Assembly: GCA_942159475.1 (NCBI GenBank)
Contig: OW804094.1
Span: 56,106,966 to 56,170,965, forward strand
Direction: 5' to 3'
Origin: Sthenelais limicola
Lineage: Eukaryota; Annelida; Polychaeta; Phyllodocida; Sigalionidae
Length of the DNA: 64,000 bases
Below, piece after piece: positions 43,181 to 53,450 of this stretch. The translations under genes and the position numbers were made by a program. The notes under the pieces were generated by a model. It searched no databases. It saw only the letters and a program-made list of their open reading frames with translations, and was not told the origin of the DNA. How positions within the stretch are numbered: position 1 is the stretch's first letter; the number at the start of each line of letters is the position of its first letter.

Positions 43181-44223
43181 TACCGGGTCATGGGTGCGTG
43201 CCAGTCAATCAGACTTGCTGCGCGAAGTACACACCCCCGCTTTGTGCTGGCCTTTACAGAATTTGCAAACATGGGATCGAGAACACTTGCCATTACACTC
43301 TTTGTAACTGAAATAATAGCAAACATCCTCAGGAAAATCTGCGGGTACCACTGACGCAGACTTCTTGGTCTTATTACCCTTTTTGGCCTTCTTTTTCTCG
43401 TCTTCAGATAAGGTGGGCCCGGGTGGAGAGCAACACTCTGAGCCTCGTGATCAGCCGCCATGAAACCCTCGAGTTCACTGTCAATAACACGATCTACCAC
43501 CTCCCGGTCATAGTTGACCAGAGCTGATCCTTTGTAGGTCTTTAAATGAGCGTGCTTGGCAACATATACCATATGGCTAATGTAACCCGATGTATCTTCA
43601 CCCCGCTTTTGCATTTCTTTAAGGACTCTCATCTGTCCATACCACAAGCCACATTTATCAAGTTTAGTATGATCCATATTTTTGACGCTGACACCCTTAT
43701 CGATATTCTGTGCATAATATTCTGGACGCAAGAAATTACCTAGTTGCTTGGCTTTCTGTGCCGGGTTGAGAGCTGAGGAGAGGAGACTTAGGGCGTCCGT
43801 GTAGTCGGCGGACAACAGATCAGACGCAGCCACCCGTGACTGCGTGTAGGGGTTCATTGGCGTGCCTGACAACGAGTGGCCAGACAAAGAGAATTTCCCG
43901 CCAATTCCTGAGCCTGAGGGACGAGGCCCCGATCCTACTGGTAATTGATGAAGAATGGAACCCAAAGACTGTACTACTTTGTCCATTTGAGCAGATTGTT
44001 GCTTGAACTGCTTCTCATGTTGTAGCAGCAAATCTTTAACCGAAGGTTCTTCATCCTCCGGGAGGTCCAAGTCCTCCGGAGGCACATCAGGCAAATAGTT
44101 CATATAGTTAGCTGCGTTGAAGCCTTTTTCCTTACAGTAGGCGATCGCTTTTTTAGCATAAACGCATACCGTTTTGCCATTCGGTTTCTTATGGTGTCGA
44201 TCACAGCCCGAACAACCAGGCAT
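43180..44223 (-). pseudogene. Ngaro-like gag protein with Cys/His zinc motif
   Basis: It begins MPGCSGCDRHHKKPNGKTVC, a small N-terminal Cys/His cluster. An acidic and glutamine-rich middle follows (LLQHEKQFKQQSAQMDKVVQ, coiled-coil-like), then a region typical of YR-retroelement gag (GQMRVLKEMQKRGEDTSGYI). After a frameshift near 43430 the sister frame reads CYYFSYKECNGKCSRSHVCK and FCKGQHKAGVC, a Cys/His array that would bind element RNA. It runs straight on into the RT linker without a stop, so gag and pol were probably one frame. It is the packaging protein by family analogy. Confidence 0.8.
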
Positions 44224-44254
44224 TTTGAATTAGGTAATCCAACCGAATTGAACC

Positions 44255-44402
44255 CAAAAAACAACAGGTGAAACAGGTGTTGTCGGTTGGAAGTCCTGGG
44301 CGACACTGACGCGTTGGTGGGACTGGACAACCGAGGAGAGGGTGGAAGTGGTGTCCCCTAGTGTCTGTTCATATATATATATATGTACCATATATACCAC
44401 AT
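44255..44402 (-). repeat. Ngaro-like repeat A1 (5' end of element)
   Basis: AACAACAGGTGAAACAGGTG to CATATATACCACAT on the plus strand, the partner of A2. The gag start lies about 30 bases inside it. Confidence 0.9.
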
Positions 44403-45343
44403 CAGTATCTTTGCTGATATTGTCTTGAGTCTAGATTGCTATGTTATCATGTACTCTATGTCATTTTTTGTAACCCTTATTTAAATAAAAAAGGTGCTTC
44501 ATTTGTCATCAGTAACGACATGCTACCTCTCAGGTTACACAATTCCTGTCAGCAAAAAAATTGATCTTGGTTCCACGACACCAATAAAAAAGTTGACCAA
44601 TAATATTGTTTTATTCTTTTATATAGGCCTATTACTCTGGTATCAGATATAGCTAGATACAATTTAGTCTGAGATTCAGCTCTATTTCATTCATACATTT
44701 CCATGTATTCATTAATTCTCACAAACTTTGTCAAACGTGCCATAGAAACTCTTGCATTCTTAAGTTCTATACCTGATATACACTGCATTGTATTCATACC
44801 ACAGCCAAACCCTTACATCACAACAAATACATGTGCTTTGAAGTAAACAGATGCCCCAAGGCCCCATTTGTAACAAGCGCTTTGATTGGTCCTTTTCTTT
44901 AGGTATCCGGTAACATTGCTTTAACATTATATCCCTTTTACTCACTAGGGGGACTATTCTGTTACTCACTAGGGGGACTATTCCAGAAAGATCAGTATTA
45001 GAAAATTATGAACTAAAAGTCATTTTACTGTAGTCTTGCATAACACTGTGCATTCCATGGAGGTGTCATTATTTGCATGTATCTTTGGCATAGATGATAG
45101 TATTATTCTTTAAGTCTGCAAAATTAGTGTGATCTGTTATATAGAGGTTATGGCTTATACCACCAGTTTGCCCTTATACCTTGAAGTTGTTGGTCTCTGT
45201 CCCACCTCCAAATTGGCTATACTTCCAGCATACTAGTTACTACATCAGTACTTGGTTCTGGAAGGCACAGCAGGCTGTGTGGTGGAGTCTCAGACAGTCC
45301 TCATCTCAAAGATGAGAATTTGTTGGTGACAGGCCACTCCTGG
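44403..45343. other. No gene seen
   Basis: AT-rich spacer between the Ngaro-like and Gypsy-like elements. TTACTCACTAGGGGGACTATTC-type sequence is repeated in tandem near 44937-44985. There is a possible AATAAAA signal at 44484. Confidence 0.5.
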
Positions 45344-45464
45344 CTGTTCCACCTAAAGGTGATATTGACCACTTTAACACAAGTGGTCTTATATCACTTT
45401 TGGGGGAAAGTGATAGTGACCACTTCTCACAAAAAGTGGTCTTATATCACCTTTGGTGGAACAG
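45344..45464. mobile_element. Fold-back element, about 120 bp
   Basis: Outer arms CTGTTCCACC.AAAGGTGATA and TATCACCTTTGGTGGAACAG are inverted copies. Inner arms GACCACTT / AAGTGGTC and a central TATCACTTTTGGGGGAAAGTGATA also pair. It sits at the broken end of the Gypsy-like RT. Confidence 0.85.
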
Positions 45465-45488
45465 TTAGTTGTAGCACTATCCACCCAA

Positions 45489-46023
45489 TCGTCTACTAAC
45501 TGCCAATACCCACTTTCCAAGTCGAGGGTGCAGAACCATTTATTTCCGCCCAATGCCTTGACACACTCGTCTATTCTAGGGAGTGGGAAGCTGTCTTTCA
45601 CTGTGATGGAATTGAGCTTGCGTAATCAACACAGAAGCATTGAGAACCATCCTTTTTACCAACAATCACGATGGGTGCTCCCCACGGACTATTAGAATGC
45701 TCAATACGCCCCTGCTCATACATCTTCCAGATCTCCGCTTCGGCTACTTCACGCTTAGACACCGGAATCCGCCTATAAGCAAGCTTGATAGGTCGAGTAT
45801 CAGCAGTATCAATCACGTGTTTCACGACATGGGTGCAACCCGGATCTTCTCTCCAACCATCTCCGGGTAGCGAAAAGCTCCCACGAAACTCATTAAGAAG
45901 ACCCATCAACTTTGACCTCTCTGTCGGATCAGTCAAATCAGAGTCTCTTACAAATTTCTTCAACGGACATTCCGTACTTGGTGGCACAGGGTCGTCTGGG
46001 GCAATCAATTCCTCATCTACCAC
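45489..46023 (-). pseudogene. Gypsy-like reverse transcriptase, N-terminal part
   Basis: The frame 46023-45598 reads VVKHVIDTADTRPIKLAYRR, then EQGRIEHSNSPWGAPIVIVG and KKDGSQCFCVDYAS, after which it shifts. The neighbouring frame continues VKDSFPLPRIDECVKALGGN and KWFCTLDLESGYWQ, the block with the first catalytic Asp. Sequence then leaves the family, so the palm active site (FxDD) and everything after it are missing. This is the Gypsy-type RT of the element and cannot function. Confidence 0.87.
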
Positions 46024-46753
46024 AGACTTCTACCACCTGAATAGAGTTGACGATTGCATCTTTTATTTTGTCATCCGGACATACATTCACCCCCTCCGGA
46101 CTAGTAGTGGGTGACGATAGCAGCGTCACATCACTCACTCGTCCAACCACCATATCAACACCTAAACGTAGGGTTTCCGCGGACGGATTACTAATCCGAG
46201 CAACCGCGAACATCGATTTTAACCAGTGTAGCTGAATAAGGACGAAGGACCACTGCTTTCCGAAGTGTTACCTGCCTTCCATCGCCTACTTCACTAGTCG
46301 TAATCATATTCACAGAGGATCACCACGCCAGTGATGCATCATCACAACGTCTTCTCCATCATTCCAAGACAATTTCCCTGACCAGCACACATAACATCGA
46401 TGCACAAGATTGAAGTCCTGCGCCAAGATTCCGGACTCCGGGCCAGATAAACCGATACTACCAGACACGTCCACTATCACCAAATGCCCCGACTCAGCTT
46501 GGTAACCTGCCTTACCCCAACAAACACTGTCGGAGTCCGCAACTACAGGAAAATTCCTGGAATCAGCACCATTCCTGGAATGAGTGGTCTCTTCCGCTCG
46601 ACGCGTCCGAACCGCTTTCGTACCTCCCTGGCAGACAGCCCCAGGCTCAGTAGTACTTACGGGAGCTAGAGCCCCACACCCAGTCTTCGTCTCAGACACA
46701 GAACGATCATGAACTGTAGTACTAGGAAGCACAAACAATTCCCCGGATCCCAT
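46024..46753 (-). pseudogene. Protease region of the Gypsy-like element
   Basis: The frame 46753-46310 ends with VDVSGSIGLSGPESGILAQD followed by FNLVHRC, which fits the closing part of a retropepsin (ILGxDF-type) in degenerate form. The following frame 46213-46013 (AVARISNPSAETLRLGVDMV, then VGRVSDVTLL) is the usual linker between protease and RT. A canonical D[ST]G active site is not visible in an open frame, so the enzyme is broken or the motif lies across a frameshift. Confidence 0.55.
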
Positions 46754-46761
46754 CTCGCTTC

Positions 46762-48711
46762 TTATGAGACCCGTTTGGAGTTTTCCGACGACTCCCGCTT
46801 CACCGCTTGGTCAGCCTTTGCCACGGAATCTTCCTTACCAGTCGCATCTTTCCAGACATCCCTCTGCGGACAGCTAGCCATAAAATGACCCTCCTGACCA
46901 CACTGGAAGCAACCAGTTCGCTTTATACCTTTCTTCCAGTTAAACTGTTTACCAGAAAACTTCTGTTTAGACTGTCCTACCCAGGACCGTAGAGCCTGGA
47001 CGACTGCCTCAGGGACATCATCGCCACATGAGTCTTCCGCCACAGGTTCGGCAGCTGTAGCTTGCATGGAAACCTTTGGGTTTTTCTTCCACACGTCTGG
47101 ACCAGTGGTGGTAAATGTACTTATAGAGGCAACACTGCCACTCTCCAAGCAACAACTCTCCCACACCTCCGCCCAGTGTATGGCTCTCAGGAGATCTTTC
47201 GGCTGTTTCAGGCGAACCCAATCAGCCATATCCTGATTTGTCACTCCCTGTAGGAACACACAGAGCGAAACTGACCTCAACGTGTTATCCAAGGGACCAA
47301 AAGCACGTCGCCCTTTCCGAGCAACATCGTTACCGAAAAGTCTAACCGACTGGTTCGGAGTCTGGCGGGAATTATAGAATTCTGCCTGCTTCCTAGGTCT
47401 AGACTTCTCACCAAAGTTTGTTTCCATATGGTCGACAAACTGTACAAGAGTCAAATTCTCCGGCAAATCTCCCATTTCCGCCAGTTGCCTCCTGGAACCA
47501 CAGATCAACTGTCGTAACAACTGTTCAGGGCTCCAGTTGTGCGCGGTAGCAATTACCTTCATTTCCGCCAAGTATATCCTCCACGAAATAACACCATCCC
47601 ACAACCTGGGTACGGATACTTTCGGAGCAATACTTTCCCGGGTCGAAGATTGCTTGTAATCAAAATCATCATCCGACTCATCTGGTCCTGTATACTCAAG
47701 ACCTTGGACAAGAGAACGATCTCTCTGACGGGACCTACTAGATCGACTATCCTTCCCTCCGTCATCATCAGAGTCATCTGAGTCACTATCACCCTTGGAA
47801 GGCTTCTTCCGGGTTTTAGTACTGAATAACGTAGGACTGGGGGAACTAGGGGAATTGCGGATGTACGTACCATCATGAACTCTTCCATTAGGAGTCTTAA
47901 TGACAGGAGTACGTGACTTTGTAACAACCACATTGCTTTGTTCCTTCTGCAGGGTAACATTCTTGCCGCTCAAAAATGAACCATCATTTGCATTCCCTTT
48001 CAGGGAAGATGAAGCTTGCGCCAGTTTTGAGAACGTAACACGCCTGTCTACATTCTCCGGCCCTTTAGCTGCAACAATGGACGGATCATCCATCATTGGT
48101 GCAAATGACAACTTTGGATCAGCAAAAGTTGACGTTACTGGAGCTTTGGGTGTGTTTGCAGTTTTGACTTTCATCAACATACTGAGCAAATCCTCACCCT
48201 GCGAAGTGTCCGCCGGGGGCGTTTCTTCCGTTCCATCCTCCGAAACACAATCTTCCACCGTTACCGGCGGAGGCGGTCCGTAAACAGCATCATGTATAAC
48301 TCCCCGAAGGGTTGCATTCTGCTGTGTAACGTCTGCCATACACGCATGCAAATCCTCAGCAGCACTTCTATGAGCTTTGAAGTCAGAGCGCATTTTACGG
48401 AATTCGTGACGGAGTTCATCCTCAGTCAAGTCTTCCGGCGACCGACGCCACTGATTGAAAGCACTACCTGCTCCAACGTCCACCAGATTGAAGAGAACAG
48501 AACACATCGCCCTCATAAGCAAAAGTTCCCTCATCTTTACGGGTTACGGGGACCCAATAGTCCTTTCATCGGAGGACCAAAGGTATCCGCAACAATAGAC
48601 AGTTTCGAAGGCTTGACCATAGTAGTCTTCGCCGGAGACTTGACCAAACCAACCTTCGGCGGAGACTCCGTGCCTGTAGTGGCAACGGCATCACCCGCTG
48701 CCTCAGCCATT
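46762..48711 (-). pseudogene. Gag of the Gypsy-like element with CCHC zinc knuckle
   Basis: The 590-codon frame 48534-46762 contains a Ser/Asp-rich linker (GDSDSDDSDDDGGKDSRSSR), the capsid core (WRIYLAEMKVIATAHNWSPE, then LVQFVDHMETNFG, ARKGRRAFGPL) and a single zinc knuckle CFQCGQEGHFMASC near residue 555. Gag packages element RNA into particles. The likely start MAEAAGDAVATTG lies at 48711 in another frame, which ends with TAA at 48537-48539, two bases from the downstream ATG. Either one frameshift separates the ends of one gag, or the short first frame is a leader peptide. The capsid and knuckle region itself is intact. Confidence 0.85.
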
Positions 48712-48812
48712 TGATGGGGTCTATCAGCCAATCTCCGAAACTCTGCACAACGCAGTCCTGTTTCACCAAGAAACAACAGTCACACTATCAACAAGGTCTG
48801 CGGCCAGAAACT

Positions 48813-48826
48813 GGTTTACGGCACCA
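48813..48826 (-). promoter_or_regulatory. Primer binding site of the Gypsy-like element
   Basis: Minus-strand TGGTGCCGTAAACC starts two bases after the LTR end. The first nine bases match the tRNA-His-type site of the other LTR elements here. The rest leans toward a tRNA-Phe-like complement, so the primer is uncertain. Confidence 0.6.
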
Positions 48827-48828
48827 AT

Positions 48829-49350
48829 TGTAGTGTTTTTCCGTCTCACACTACCCAAGTTCGATATCTCTATTCTCGCAAAGGGAAAGAAGACCAGACA
48901 CACAGCTCTTTAGGTATCACAGGCTTTATTCTCCACACAAACCATGTCCGATAGTGTTTATCGGACCCAACAGAGGTGACCAGGTATTGGCCTCAGAGGA
49001 CAAGTGGCAATTATGGTACACGATCATTGCAGGTGTTGAGAGTCAAACAGTTAACATGGTTTTACAAAGGAGCAACAAAGTGAAACAACACGAAGTCTTA
49101 CCGGAGCATCCGGAAGCACTCTAAGACACATTATGGTAAAAGAGTTGACTAGATTTAAGTTACCTTTGATAATGGTTTACTGGAACTCTGTCCAAGTAAG
49201 AAAAGGCAGGAATCCGAAAGGCCATTTCTGAGCCGGGAGCGCATTCAGTTGAGGCGCGTGCACCCAATTATAGCAACACCCGGTCAGACCAATTATCTCG
49301 GATCTATTTAAAACCGTATTCACTACATGTAGTATATAACCCACACTACA
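48829..49350 (-). repeat. 5' LTR of the Gypsy-like element
   Basis: In element orientation it starts TGTAGTGTGG and ends CACTACA, giving the short inverted ends TGTAGTG/CACTACA. A second CACTACA at 49321-49327 makes the outer edge uncertain by about 23 bp. No second LTR is present to confirm it. Confidence 0.65.
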
Positions 49351-49703
49351 TGTGTAGAAAATTTGGGGACAGTGAATAGTAGCGTTTGCCTTTAAGGAAC
49401 AATTTGAGTTGAACTTTGATACAAAATACCTGCAACCCAGAAGAGCTATAAATCCTCATATCATATACTCCATCTTTTTCGTTTAAGTAACCTATATACA
49501 TGATCAATTATGTCTATCATTTATCTATTTCGAATCAGAATTCTTTAAGCTATAAAGTAATCATGTATACAAAAAAAACCCCGCAAAACTGTCAGCACCA
49601 TGTAGAATTTTGAATTATCCATATCCATGGAGATCTTGCAAGACTGCGGCCATTTTGCTAACCCTATGTTAATTTTTTTAGAATTATATAGAGGAGAATA
49701 TAT
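49351..49703. other. No gene seen
   Basis: AT-rich, with no repeat partner or coding frame found. Confidence 0.5.
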
Positions 49704-50140
49704 ATTGTTGTAGCAGGGGTTGGGAGGCGGTGGACGAGTGATGTAATGGGGTACATTCGTCCACCGCCTGGGGCGCTAGGGTTCCACATTGTGAGTGGAG
49801 GGGAACCTGGGGGGAGGTATAAATAGGGGTAGATTTGGGGTTAAGGGCCAGTTGGAGCCCAGGCTGGGGAGAGTCCGGAGTAGTTTTACAAGAGAATAAA
49901 TGGAGCCTTGATCGCTGCCGCACAGTATATCTGCTTGTCCGTTGTTACTTTGAGGAAGATCTGCCGACTCGTCCAAGCCCCGTCTGGGCACTCATCCCCT
50001 ATAAGACCAACTCAAGTAATTAACTCTCTCAGAGATTTCCTTGGATGGTGCGATCCCTGTCCAGGGAAAGATATAGTCTCTGCTAGGTCCCCTTTTTCCC
50101 CCTTCTTATTATCTCTCCCTGGAGTGGATTTAACTTAACT
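49704..50140 (+). other. LTR-like promoter segment, possibly a solo LTR
   Basis: The segment contains GGTATAAATAGGGG (about 49814) and GAATAAATGGAG (about 49895), about 80 bases apart, as in the U3-R part of an LTR. It is GC-richer than its surroundings. Upstream are 13-bp inverted arms AGGCGGTGGACGA / TCGTCCACCGCCT (49725-49737, 49757-49769). Ends and target duplication could not be fixed. Confidence 0.3.
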
Positions 50141-50772
50141 AAATATTACCTGAGAAGAAGACGAAAGAGAGACAAACTAAAGACTAACTATGACTTTCTC
50201 TTTATTAAACCGATCTACTGATACATTCACTGATGGCAACAACAATATATCATATAACGGTCAGTTCTCACGAAATGAGCACACAAGCTATTTTGGACTC
50301 TACATGGAAACCAGCTTCTTGTATATGAATAATTATTATACGTGCATGCTATATGGGAGGTGCTATAAGTGGGGTGCTATAAAGATATTCATATAGGACG
50401 CGTCCTATAAAAATGTAGTCTAAAAATAGCTCTGTTGATATGCTTCGTGGAGCTTTGGCTCTCCGCTAAGTATGTAAACAAATCCCTGCGATCGGTAATC
50501 CACCCGTGATTCTGGTACTATAATTATAGAAATACATAATAAAAACCACATAATTAAATAGAGCATTAAATTCTCTATCGAATGATATAAGTTTTTTTAA
50601 TGTAGCTCAAGAAATGGCCTAGATATGAACGTTTTAATTCAACAATATCAGTAGGCCTAAATAATGTTGTAGGCCTACTAACGGGGCTGTCAGTGGGGCT
50701 CTCTGAGACTTCTTTAATATTTTTTCAGTGATATTTGATGACATATGATCAAATTTTATGCACATATAATAA
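50141..50772. other. No gene seen
   Basis: AT-rich. The ORFs here are short and show no recognisable domain. Confidence 0.5.
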
Positions 50773-50919
50773 ATATAGAATGGAACTCGCCGGCAATAAT
50801 CGAAAATCTATTTGACTTGATTCGTCCACATAAGCACTCTGCCTATGGCATTGTGCTTATGTGGACGAATCTCGTCCAATAATTTTTTTATTATTGCCGG
50901 CTCGTCCTATTCTCTCTAT
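50773..50919. mobile_element. Fold-back element, about 147 bp
   Basis: GCCGGCAATAAT and ATTATTGCCGGC form the outer arms. ATTCGTCCACATAAGCAC and GTGCTTATGTGGACGAAT form a perfect 18-bp inner stem around about 50846. Confidence 0.88.
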
Positions 50920-51540
50920 ATGTTACACTAAACAATGCACCCTATATAGACCTTTCATGCGACATATACTTTTATAGAGCCAAAATAAAAAATGGCCGCC
51001 CTATAGGCTGAAAACGGCCTAAATTACAGTTTTCTAAAGAGAAATTTTGTTTTTGTCAAATAATGTTTACCCAGCATTGTACAAAACATCAAATGATTAT
51101 AACATGTGTCTGAAATAATGCTCCCACCAGTTGGCTATACATACATAAAAAATATAGTGTTTCAAAATATTTTCGATTTCTTTTAATTTACCTTTTGTTT
51201 TGGGGAATTTTAACGTTGCCATCCCGATACTCTTTTAAAGGCGTTGCCAAGGGATCAAAAATAAATATTTAGTGAAAATTCGTTCATGGAATGTAATCTC
51301 CAACAACTTTATTTTGAATTCAAACATTGACAAACCATATACTCGAAAAACTGTTTCAATGAGAACTGAATCATTTAAAAAAAGCCATGCTGGGGAATTC
51401 TTAACGTTGCCAACCCACCCCAATAATAGATTATCAAATGAAAATCTGTCATTTTAAGGCATCTATAAGGAGGTTTATGCCATAGAATTTGAAATTTCAG
51501 CCTAAGATTTGTTCTGCTATTTTTGGACCAAATTAAGTTA
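50920..51540. other. No gene; degenerate GTTGCCA-containing repeat units
   Basis: AACGTTGCCATCCCGATAC (about 51210) and AACGTTGCCAACCCACC (about 51403) are direct relatives of the palindrome arm at 51543. This suggests an old palindromic element family. Confidence 0.5.
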
Positions 51541-51542
51541 GT

Positions 51543-51575
51543 GTTGCCACCCCGATGCAGCATCGGGGTGGCAAC
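51543..51575. repeat. Perfect 33-bp palindrome
   Basis: GTTGCCACCCCGATGC, one A, then the exact complement GCATCGGGGTGGCAAC. Confidence 0.95.
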
Positions 51576-51733
51576 ATAAAAAATTGGAACACAATAATTT
51601 CAGTTGGATATGATGAGAAAGGTATGTAATGTTGCTATACAAATCAATATAATAATATTAATTTTGAGAAATCATGAATATTTGATAAGGATTATTACAA
51701 GGCAATGTCCTTGAACTTTGGGTGTAAAAAAAT

Positions 51734-51790
51734 AAAGATGATTTTCAAATGAAGTGCCTAAAAAAAGATGATTTTCAAATGAAGTGCCTA
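51734..51790. repeat. Two 27-bp tandem units, period 30
   Basis: AAAGATGATTTTCAAATGAA plus GTGCCTA occurs at 51734-51760 and 51764-51790 without differences. Confidence 0.95.
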
Positions 51791-53048
51791 AACTATATTT
51801 TTTTTCCAATTTTCATCCAATGATACGATAATAAATCAAAATATTGAAGTTTAAAAAATGAAATGCAAAACTTTTATTGAATGATGGCTGTTCTCAGATT
51901 TGTCGATTTAAGGCCTCAAGAGCCCTATGAGACCCATTCTCCATGTAGACCATAAGTGTAAAAAATGGAAAATAAAAGTTAGTATATATTATATATAGGC
52001 CTATGGTAGATTTCCTAGCGTATTTTAAACGTTAAAAAAATATAACATCACATTTCAATAAATTTAACACACCGCTGCCCCATGTCTTATATTATGATAC
52101 TTATGTTGCGTGATAAAATATTTCTAACCTTTGGGATCGATGAGGGCATTGTCGAATACATTTTAAATGTTGCGATCTCTGAATAAGTTAATTTGGATTT
52201 TAATTCATCTAATCCACTTCGCATGGTCCAATTTCCTGTATCTATTAAAACAGTGACCAAAGATAGTAGCCCTATAAGCTAGGTTACAGGATAATGTCAC
52301 GTAACATCACGCAATTCTCTCTTAATTCTACATACAAGGGAGCAGCTGCATGGGGCTATGCTTGGCTCAAGGGGTGCTTCTGCTCATGGTCATCTGCTGC
52401 CCAACTGGTAACCTTTGCATCGCTGCGGGTACCTGCTCATCATGCCTCTCCTATCGATCGATTGCCAGTGGCCGGACTCGCATATTTAGCCTGCTATCTC
52501 AAGGGAAAGTTCTATCAAGTGACTTATAAAAGAAAATTATCCATCGTGTCTGATATGATGATCGCATGCCTCGGCTTTAATGATATTGACTCTTGGTTGC
52601 CCTACAGGGCTACCTTAATAACTTCCTGTGGATCAACAGAAATATCTTTCAAGCTTTCGTCCACCCTTCCACAGGGTATATTGATAATCAATTGCGTAAT
52701 TATATAACCACGGAACTTATATATTATGTAAATTTAGATGATGTATGTACGAGGATTATATTTACCCATTGCTACAAAGCAAGTGATGGGCGTGGGGTAT
52801 GCCTCTAAAAACAAAAGAAATACTGGTAGTTAGCGTCCAAGAATTGTCAATGTTCTGTAACTCCATTCTCTCTGTGGCACGTAAATATCGCCTTCGATCT
52901 AAGGACGAGCCAAATTTTAACAGACCATAATTAAAGTGCTTTCACACAGTTGAAAGTATATGAAGTAGGCTACATTGGTAAACTATGCTTTTAATGGTAC
53001 CAATACCCTATGGAAACATTTCCACTTAACGAGGTGCAAACCTCCCGT
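51791..53048. other. No supported gene
   Basis: A 137-codon frame on the plus strand (52294-52707) starts MSRNITQFSLNSTYKGAAAW. I recognise no domain in it and saw no flanking splice sites that would make it convincing. Confidence 0.4.
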
Positions 53049-53450
53049 TTACTCATGCATGATTTCGCAGCAAATATCCAATAATCCACTAGACCGAGAG
53101 CTGTGATTATAACATGGATTATAGTCATAGTATAACTTGCCCTCTCTGTTGTGTATAATATTAGCGTCCTGCAGCAGCTCTTTAGGAGCGCTCTGGTTTC
53201 CCCCAATATTTGGACTCAGCCAGATAAAGGACAAAATTTGTACGCTGTAGCACATCAAAATCTGCGCTGTGTTGAGCAGGGAGAAAGGAGTGTGTGTGTG
53301 TGAGCTAACGCAACGTACGCATGCGTTGTGTGTGCATGCCTGCTGAATGCTGCTTCCCTCTATCACGCTCTGCATAAGTAGTCTGGATATTGAGCTTCCC
53401 CGAGCCTGTGGGCCAGCATTTAGCCACGGCACATCTCCACTGCCAAGCAT
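53049..53450 (-). other. Unassigned 133-codon open frame
   Basis: The frame has a hydrophobic stretch (ILMCYSVQILSFIWL) followed by a Cys-containing tail ending GLLDICCEIMHE. It could be a secreted-protein exon, but I see no second exon and no family. The chance of it being noise is high. Confidence 0.2.

Larger units (their letters stand above)
31256..44402 (-). mobile_element. Ngaro/DIRS-like YR retrotransposon with split direct repeats, interrupted twice
   Basis: In its own (minus) direction: repeat A1 (44402-44255), gag, RT, RNase H, YR, repeat B1 (31577-31504), A2 (31503-31364) and B2 (31322-31256). A1 and A2 are near-identical, as are B1 and B2. The A1 ... B1-A2-B2 order is that of Ngaro-type elements, which integrate with a tyrosine recombinase instead of an integrase. 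A LINE fragment (40325-41650) and an LTR element (33139-40292) interrupt it. Removing both leaves roughly 4.7 kb. It is damaged in gag and RT by a stop and frameshifts, but RNase H and YR look intact across the insertions. Confidence 0.9.
45465..49350 (-). mobile_element. Gypsy-like LTR retrotransposon, 5' half
   Basis: From right to left: LTR (49350-48829), primer site (48826-48813), gag, protease region, and RT truncated near 45490. RNase H, integrase and the other LTR are absent. The break coincides with the fold-back element at 45344-45464. Confidence 0.87.

Noticed and set aside
46807..48714. Plus-strand ORFs opposite the Gypsy-like gag
   Set aside because: Shadows of the minus-strand gag gene, which has capsid motifs and a zinc knuckle.
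52294..52707. 137-codon plus-strand ORF as a gene
   Set aside because: No recognisable motif, no splice-site support and biased low-similarity composition; kept only as a note.
53049..53120. Insulin A-chain-like GLLDICCE in a minus-strand frame
   Set aside because: The later cysteines of an A chain are absent, and the frame stops after four more residues; no B chain found.
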